DNA of 35,935 nucleotides from an uncultured Prevotella sp. (GTDB taxonomy: Bacteria > Bacteroidota > Bacteroidia > Bacteroidales > Bacteroidaceae): positions 1-35,935 of the forward strand of contig CAJOFE010000029.1 of assembly GCA_905233825.1 (NCBI GenBank), given 5' to 3'. Positions within the stretch are counted from its first letter, which is position 1. Every line of letters starts with the position of its first letter. The notes beneath the pieces were generated by a model. It saw only the letters and a program-made list of their open reading frames with translations. It was not told where the DNA came from and ran no database searches. Shown one piece after another: positions 32,170 through 35,935 of this stretch. Both the position numbers and the translations under genes were made by a program.

Positions 32170-34047
32170 TTATCTTTTCTTCTTCGGCTTGCGGCGGGCC
32201 CAGCCTTCTTCTGAGAAATCGGGCTCGTCGTCTTTGAACTTCCAGTTGTTTTCCGTGGCGGCCTTCATCAGCATGCGCCAGTCGTCCTTCTTCATTTTCT
32301 TCTTAGGCTGCCACTCATCCTTGCTTTTTGACTGACGGTCATAACGCTCCTTGGGAGATTTATTCTTCTCGAAAGACTTTGGCTTAGCAGAAACCTTGGG
32401 ACTACGCTCGGGGCGCTCGTCTTTCTCGTCCTCGGAGTTGCAGCGCACGATGCGACCATGATAGCGGATACCGCTGAGCTGCGTCATCACCTTTTTGGCG
32501 TCTTTCTCGGGCACCTCGAAATAGGAGATGGTATCGAGCAGGTCGATATGTCCCACCTCCTGCCGTCCGCCCACGTAGCGGTTCAGCGTCTGCATCAGCT
32601 CGCCCGGATAGAAGCCGTCGCGCTTGCCCAGGTTGATGAAGAGGCGATGATAGCCCTCCTGCGCCTTGTTCATGCGCTTTTGCTTGTCGGTCTGCGGCTT
32701 TTTCTCGCGCTTCTCCTTGACGGGCTTTTCAATTTCGGGCGCATCGGCGTAGTAGGCGAGGAACTTGCCGAACTCTAAGGAGACGATCTTCTTGATGATC
32801 TCCTCTTTGTCGATATATTCGAAGTAGCGGTTGATGTCCTGCATAAAGGGACCAATCTCTTCGTCATCAACATCGGTCTTCACAATCTGATCCATCACCT
32901 TGTAGAGCTGCTTCTTGCAAATCTCCTCAGCAGAGGGAATCTCGGCCTCCACGAACTGCTTGCCTATCTCCTTCTCGATAGCACGAATCTTGTGTTTCTC
33001 TTTCGAGTGGACAATGCTGATGCTGGTGCCTTTCTTGCCAGCACGACCTGTACGGCCCGAACGATGGGTGTAGTTCTCGATGTCGTCGGGCAGTCCGAAG
33101 TTGATGACGTGCGTCAAGTCATCGACGTCCAGTCCGCGGGCGGCCACGTCGGTGGCCACAAGCAATTGCGTGAGATGCTGACGGAACTTCTGCATCGTCA
33201 GGTCGCGCTGCTGCTGGGAGAGGTCGCCGTGCAAAGACTCGGCATTGTAGCCGTCCTTGATCAGCTTGTCGGCAATCTCCTGCGTCTCTAACTTCGTGCG
33301 GCAGAAGATGATGGCAAATATCTTCGGATAGTAATCGACGATGCGCTTCAGGGCGAGGTATTTGTCCTTCGCCTGCACCATGTAGTAGATATGGTTCACG
33401 TTCTCCGCACCCTCGTTGCGGCTGCCCACGACGATGGTCTCGTAGTCCTTCAGGTATTGCTTTGCTACTTTCTCCACCTCGCGGCTCATCGTGGCCGAGA
33501 ACATCAACGTGGCGTGCTCCTCGGGCAACGACTCGAATATTTCGTTGATAGAGTCGGAGAAACCCATGTTCAACATCTCGTCAGCCTCATCGAGGACGAT
33601 GGTGCGCACCTGCTCCATGTGAACAAAACCACGGTTCTTCAGGTCGATGAGTCGGCCCGGCGTAGCCACGATGATGTTCACGCCCTTCCTCAGCGCACGC
33701 ATCTGCGGCTCGATGGCCGCTCCGCCATAGACGGCCTCCACGTGCACACCCTCCATGTACTTTGCGAAGTCACGAATGTCGTCGGTAATCTGCAGGCATA
33801 GCTCACGCGTCGGCGAGAGGACAAGTGCCTGCGTCTCACGCCTCGATGTGTCGATGCGTTGCAGCAACGGTATGCCGAAGGCTGCTGTCTTGCCCGTACC
33901 CGTCTGGGCCAGGGCGATGACGTCCCGTTGCCCTTCAATCAAGAAAGGTATTACGGCCTCTTGTACAGGCATGGGCTGTACAAATCCCAGTTCCTCGATA
34001 GCGCGTCTGATGGCGGCGCTCACGCCTAATTCCTCGAATGTTTTCAT
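32170..34047 (-). CDS. deaD: DEAD-box ATP-dependent RNA helicase, DeaD/CsdA-like
   Basis: 625 residues. Start MKTFEELGVSAAIRRAIEELG at 34047, supported by the promoter; a longer in-frame extension crosses into the divergent gene. Motifs in order: Q motif GFVQPMPVQEAVIP, AQTGTGKTAAFG, PTRELCLQI, TPGRL, DEAD, SATM, ATDVAARGLDV, HRSGRTGRAGK. A DbpA-type RNA-binding domain follows (RLFINLGKRDGFYPGEL ... GIRYHGRIVRCN), then a Lys-rich tail. Such helicases assist ribosome assembly and cold adaptation. It converges with the CotH gene with a 22-base gap and no clear terminator. Confidence 0.95.
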   Translation of the reverse strand: MKTFEELGVSAAIRRAIEELGFVQPMPVQEAVIPFLIEGQRDVIALAQTGTGKTAAFGIPLLQRIDTSRRETQALVLSPTRELCLQITDDIRDFAKYMEGVHVEAVYGGAAIEPQMRALRKGVNIIVATPGRLIDLKNRGFVHMEQVRTIVLDEADEMLNMGFSDSINEIFESLPEEHATLMFSATMSREVEKVAKQYLKDYETIVVGSRNEGAENVNHIYYMVQAKDKYLALKRIVDYYPKIFAIIFCRTKLETQEIADKLIKDGYNAESLHGDLSQQQRDLTMQKFRQHLTQLLVATDVAARGLDVDDLTHVINFGLPDDIENYTHRSGRTGRAGKKGTSISIVHSKEKHKIRAIEKEIGKQFVEAEIPSAEEICKKQLYKVMDQIVKTDVDDEEIGPFMQDINRYFEYIDKEEIIKKIVSLEFGKFLAYYADAPEIEKPVKEKREKKPQTDKQKRMNKAQEGYHRLFINLGKRDGFYPGELMQTLNRYVGGRQEVGHIDLLDTISYFEVPEKDAKKVMTQLSGIRYHGRIVRCNSEDEKDERPERSPKVSAKPKSFEKNKSPKERYDRQSKSKDEWQPKKKMKKDDWRMLMKAATENNWKFKDDEPDFSEEGWARRKPKKKR

Positions 34048-34056
34048 AATTGGCCA

Positions 34057-34087
34057 CAAAGATAAGCATTTTCTTTGGAACATCAAA
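34057..34087 (-). promoter_or_regulatory. Promoter of the DEAD-box gene
   Basis: Minus strand: TTTG (34087-34084), 19 bases, TATCTTTG (34064-34057). Nine bases before the ATG at 34047. It interleaves with the divergent promoter. Confidence 0.82.
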
Positions 34088-34104
34088 AAAAAAGAGTAAC
34101 TTTG
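34074..34104 (+). promoter_or_regulatory. Promoter of the LOG-family gene
   Basis: TTTG (34074-34077), 19 bases, TAACTTTG (34097-34104). Nine bases before the ATG at 34114. The two divergent promoters overlap, so RNA polymerase could probably occupy only one at a time. Confidence 0.82.
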
Positions 34105-34113
34105 TAGCCAATT

Positions 34114-34671
34114 ATGAAACTCTGTATTTTTTGTTCTTCCAATTGGCAGATAGACCCCGACTTCTTTACGCGGGCCGAGGAGCTTGGGCGTTGGGCCGCC
34201 AAGAAGGGCCACACTATCGTATTCGGAGGCCACGACGCGGGTCTGATGCACGCCGTGAGCAAGGCCGCGCACGATGCTGGAGGACGGGTGATTGGCGTGG
34301 TGCCCCGTAAGATTGAGGAGATGGGCAAGCTGAGTCCCTATCTCGATGTGCACATCCCCACCGAGGACCTCAGCGACCGCAAGGATCTAATGTTGCTGCA
34401 GGGCGATGCCTTCATCGTGCTGCCAGGCGGCATCGGCACCCTTGACGAGCTTTTCACCGTGGCCTCGGCGGCCACGCTCGACTATCACTCGAAGCCCGTC
34501 ATTCTCTACAACATGAAGGGATTCTGGGACTCGCTCATTGCCTGCCTCGACGACCTGCATGTAAAAGGGGTGACCAGAAAACAATGGCGCAGCTACATCC
34601 AAGTAGCCGCGTCACTGCATGAAGTAGAGGAGTTGCTATTCCCTCTCACCCCTGTAAAGCCTCAGCCATAG
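34114..34671 (+). CDS. LOG-family protein (TIGR00730-type nucleoside 5'-monophosphate phosphoribohydrolase)
   Basis: 185 residues, family length. Family members cleave the N-glycosidic bond of cytokinin riboside monophosphates or AMP-like nucleotides. Landmarks: KLCIFCSSNWQIDPDFF at the N terminus, GGHDAGLMHAVSKAAHDAGG, and the signature PGGIGTLDELF. The true substrate in a gut-type bacterium is unknown; old annotations call this family lysine decarboxylase, which is not supported. Its 3' end overlaps the convergent flavodiiron gene by 26 bases. Confidence 0.9.
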   Translation: MKLCIFCSSNWQIDPDFFTRAEELGRWAAKKGHTIVFGGHDAGLMHAVSKAAHDAGGRVIGVVPRKIEEMGKLSPYLDVHIPTEDLSDRKDLMLLQGDAFIVLPGGIGTLDELFTVASAATLDYHSKPVILYNMKGFWDSLIACLDDLHVKGVTRKQWRSYIQVAASLHEVEELLFPLTPVKPQP

Positions 34672-35824
34672 CACGCCCTAAGGCCTGGCATTGGGCGATG
34701 GTCTCGGACGTGAGGCTCTGGCGTATCTCCACAGGCTCGCCCACCTGCTCATATTTCAGTCGCTCGTCGTTCCATCGCTTAATCTCGGCCACGGCTTTCG
34801 ACGCCCATCCGTAAGAGCCGAACCATCCGAGGAGGCGGCCCTTAATGTCCTTCTGTGACAGCTCGTCGAGCAGCACGTTCATCTCGTGATAAAGGCCCGT
34901 ATTGTAGGTAGGAGCACCGACGATGAGGCCCCGATAGCGGAACACGTCGCGGATAATATAGCTATGATGAGTCTTCGACACGTTGTGCATGACGATGTTC
35001 TTCACACCAGCCTCGGCAGCAGCAGTAGCGATGACCTCGGCAGCCCGCTCGGTGTTGCCGTACATCGTGCCATAGCAGATGACCAGACCCGGCTCGGCCT
35101 CGTACTTCGACAGACGGTCATAGATGCCGATAACCTTCCCCACATGCTTGTGCCACACGGGGCCGTGGGTGGCGCAGATATAATCCACCTGCACGCCGGC
35201 CAGCTTCTTGAGAGCCATCTGCACGGGCGTGCCGTACTTGCCCACGATGTTCGAGTAGTAGCGTTCCATCTCGGCCCAGAAGTCGTCGCAATTCATCTGC
35301 TCATCGACGATAGCGCCGTTCAGGGCACCGAAACAACCGAAGGCATCACCGCTGAAGAGGACGCTTCCCAAGAGTGTCATCATGGTCTCTGGCCAGTGCA
35401 CCATGGGGGTAAGCACGAAGCTCAGGCTCTGGGCACCCAGCGACAGGACATCGCCGTTCTTCACCTCTTTCAACCCCTCAGTCAGATGGTAGAAGCCGCC
35501 CAGCATGTCGAAGGTTTTCTTGTTGCCGACAATTTCGATGCCAGGGAAGAACTGACGTAGCAGGGCCAGCGAGCCACTGTGGTCGGGCTCCATGTGGTTC
35601 ACCACGACGTAGTCAATAGGGCGGTCGCCCAGCACTTCGCGGATGTTCTCTAAGAAAGGCATGAAGAAATCCACCTCGACGGTATCAATCAGAGCCACCT
35701 TCTCATCCACCACGAGGTAGGAGTTATAGTTCACGCCGTTGGGCAGAGGCCACAATCCCTCGAACAGTGTCTTGTTGCGGTCATTAACGCCCACATAATA
35801 AATGTTTTCTGTAATCTTTTTCAT
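34646..35824 (-). CDS. fprA: A-type flavodiiron protein (FprA family)
   Basis: 392 residues. Cytoplasmic O2 and/or NO reductase that detoxifies oxygen in anaerobes. The N-terminal metallo-beta-lactamase-like domain holds the diiron ligands: H77-x-E79-x-D81-H82 in NHMEPDHSG, the His in MVHWPETM, the Asp in FSGDAFG, and the His in THGPVW. The C-terminal flavodoxin domain (from about residue 250) has the FMN loop YGTMYGNTERAAE and GAPTYNTGLY, GSYGWASK. No rubredoxin or reductase domain is fused, so class A. The upstream 111 bases (35825-35935) show no clear promoter box. Confidence 0.94.
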   Translation of the reverse strand: MKKITENIYYVGVNDRNKTLFEGLWPLPNGVNYNSYLVVDEKVALIDTVEVDFFMPFLENIREVLGDRPIDYVVVNHMEPDHSGSLALLRQFFPGIEIVGNKKTFDMLGGFYHLTEGLKEVKNGDVLSLGAQSLSFVLTPMVHWPETMMTLLGSVLFSGDAFGCFGALNGAIVDEQMNCDDFWAEMERYYSNIVGKYGTPVQMALKKLAGVQVDYICATHGPVWHKHVGKVIGIYDRLSKYEAEPGLVICYGTMYGNTERAAEVIATAAAEAGVKNIVMHNVSKTHHSYIIRDVFRYRGLIVGAPTYNTGLYHEMNVLLDELSQKDIKGRLLGWFGSYGWASKAVAEIKRWNDERLKYEQVGEPVEIRQSLTSETIAQCQALGRAMAEALQG

Positions 35825-35935
35825 ATAAATGATGAGTCACTAGTGTCCACTAAATAATAGCAGAGATGTTTGTAAATTACTTAAATATAGAGTTTTAGAG
35901 CAGAAAATTGACGGTGACGATTTGAATTGACTACT

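Larger units (their letters stand above)
34042..34119. repeat. 23-bp inverted repeat holding two promoters and two start codons
   Basis: 34042-34064 and 34097-34119 are inverted copies matching at 21 of 23 positions, separated by 32 bases. Each arm holds the -7 box, TSS region, ATG and the first Lys codon of its gene. Confidence 0.9.

Noticed and set aside
34048..34353. N-terminal extension of the DEAD-box helicase
   Set aside because: It would cover both promoters and the 5' part of the LOG-family gene; the start at 34047 fits the family.

Overview
The window looks like chromosome of a Prevotella-type member of the Bacteroidales. It carries a type IX secretion system (T9SS) core operon in the order porP/sprF-gldK-gldL-gldM-gldN. 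Two proteins end in T9SS C-terminal sorting domains. Promoters follow the Bacteroidetes pattern, a TTTG box about 19-20 bases before TAnnTTTG. Lipoproteins and outer-membrane barrels are numerous. The genus is inferred from family resemblance; no database was searched.

Layout. 1-3.8 kb: a secreted CotH-like protein with a Gly/Phe-rich tail, convergent with a secreted alpha/alpha-toroid protein; their stop codons overlap. 3.9-13.2 kb: the T9SS core operon, a small outer-membrane barrel gene and priA, closely packed on the + strand. 13.2-19.8 kb (- strand): a membrane protein with Rossmann-like and RyR-like domains, then a 1348-residue T9SS-exported adhesin-like protein. 20.0-23.4 kb: a NUDIX hydrolase, topA and aroK, ending in a strong terminator. 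23.4-26.6 kb: an unusual 544-bp intergenic region, then speA overlapping argB. 26.7-28.5 kb: a barrel protein and a lipoprotein. 28.5-29.1 kb: 22-bp palindromic repeats, a terminator, a promoter and a probable structured RNA or long leader. 29.1-32.1 kb: a surface lipoprotein translationally coupled to a second CotH-like protein with a T9SS signal. 32.2-35.8 kb: a DEAD-box helicase, a LOG-family protein and an A-type flavodiiron protein.

How the parts fit. GldL/GldM form the inner-membrane motor, GldK/GldN the periplasmic ring, and PorP/SprF-type proteins are outer-membrane components. The 15.7-19.8 kb protein and the second CotH protein are plausible cargo of that machine.

Most unusual observations. 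(1) Seven-base tandem arrays sit inside coding sequence: they form the signal-peptide cores of gldK, gldN and the next barrel gene, and are inserted in frame in priA and the toroid gene. In the three T9SS-locus genes a complementary array lies just upstream, so each start codon would lie in the loop of an mRNA hairpin. (2) The DEAD-box/LOG intergenic region is a 23-bp inverted repeat holding both -7 boxes and both start codons, so both mRNAs would be almost leaderless with nearly identical 5' ends. (3) A candidate structured RNA lies at about 28.80-29.07 kb; the -33 box of its promoter sits in the loop of the preceding terminator. (4) GldL carries a 64-residue Gly-rich tandem duplication. (5) The region upstream of speA holds a 27-nt alternating pyrimidine-purine tract and helically phased A-tracts.
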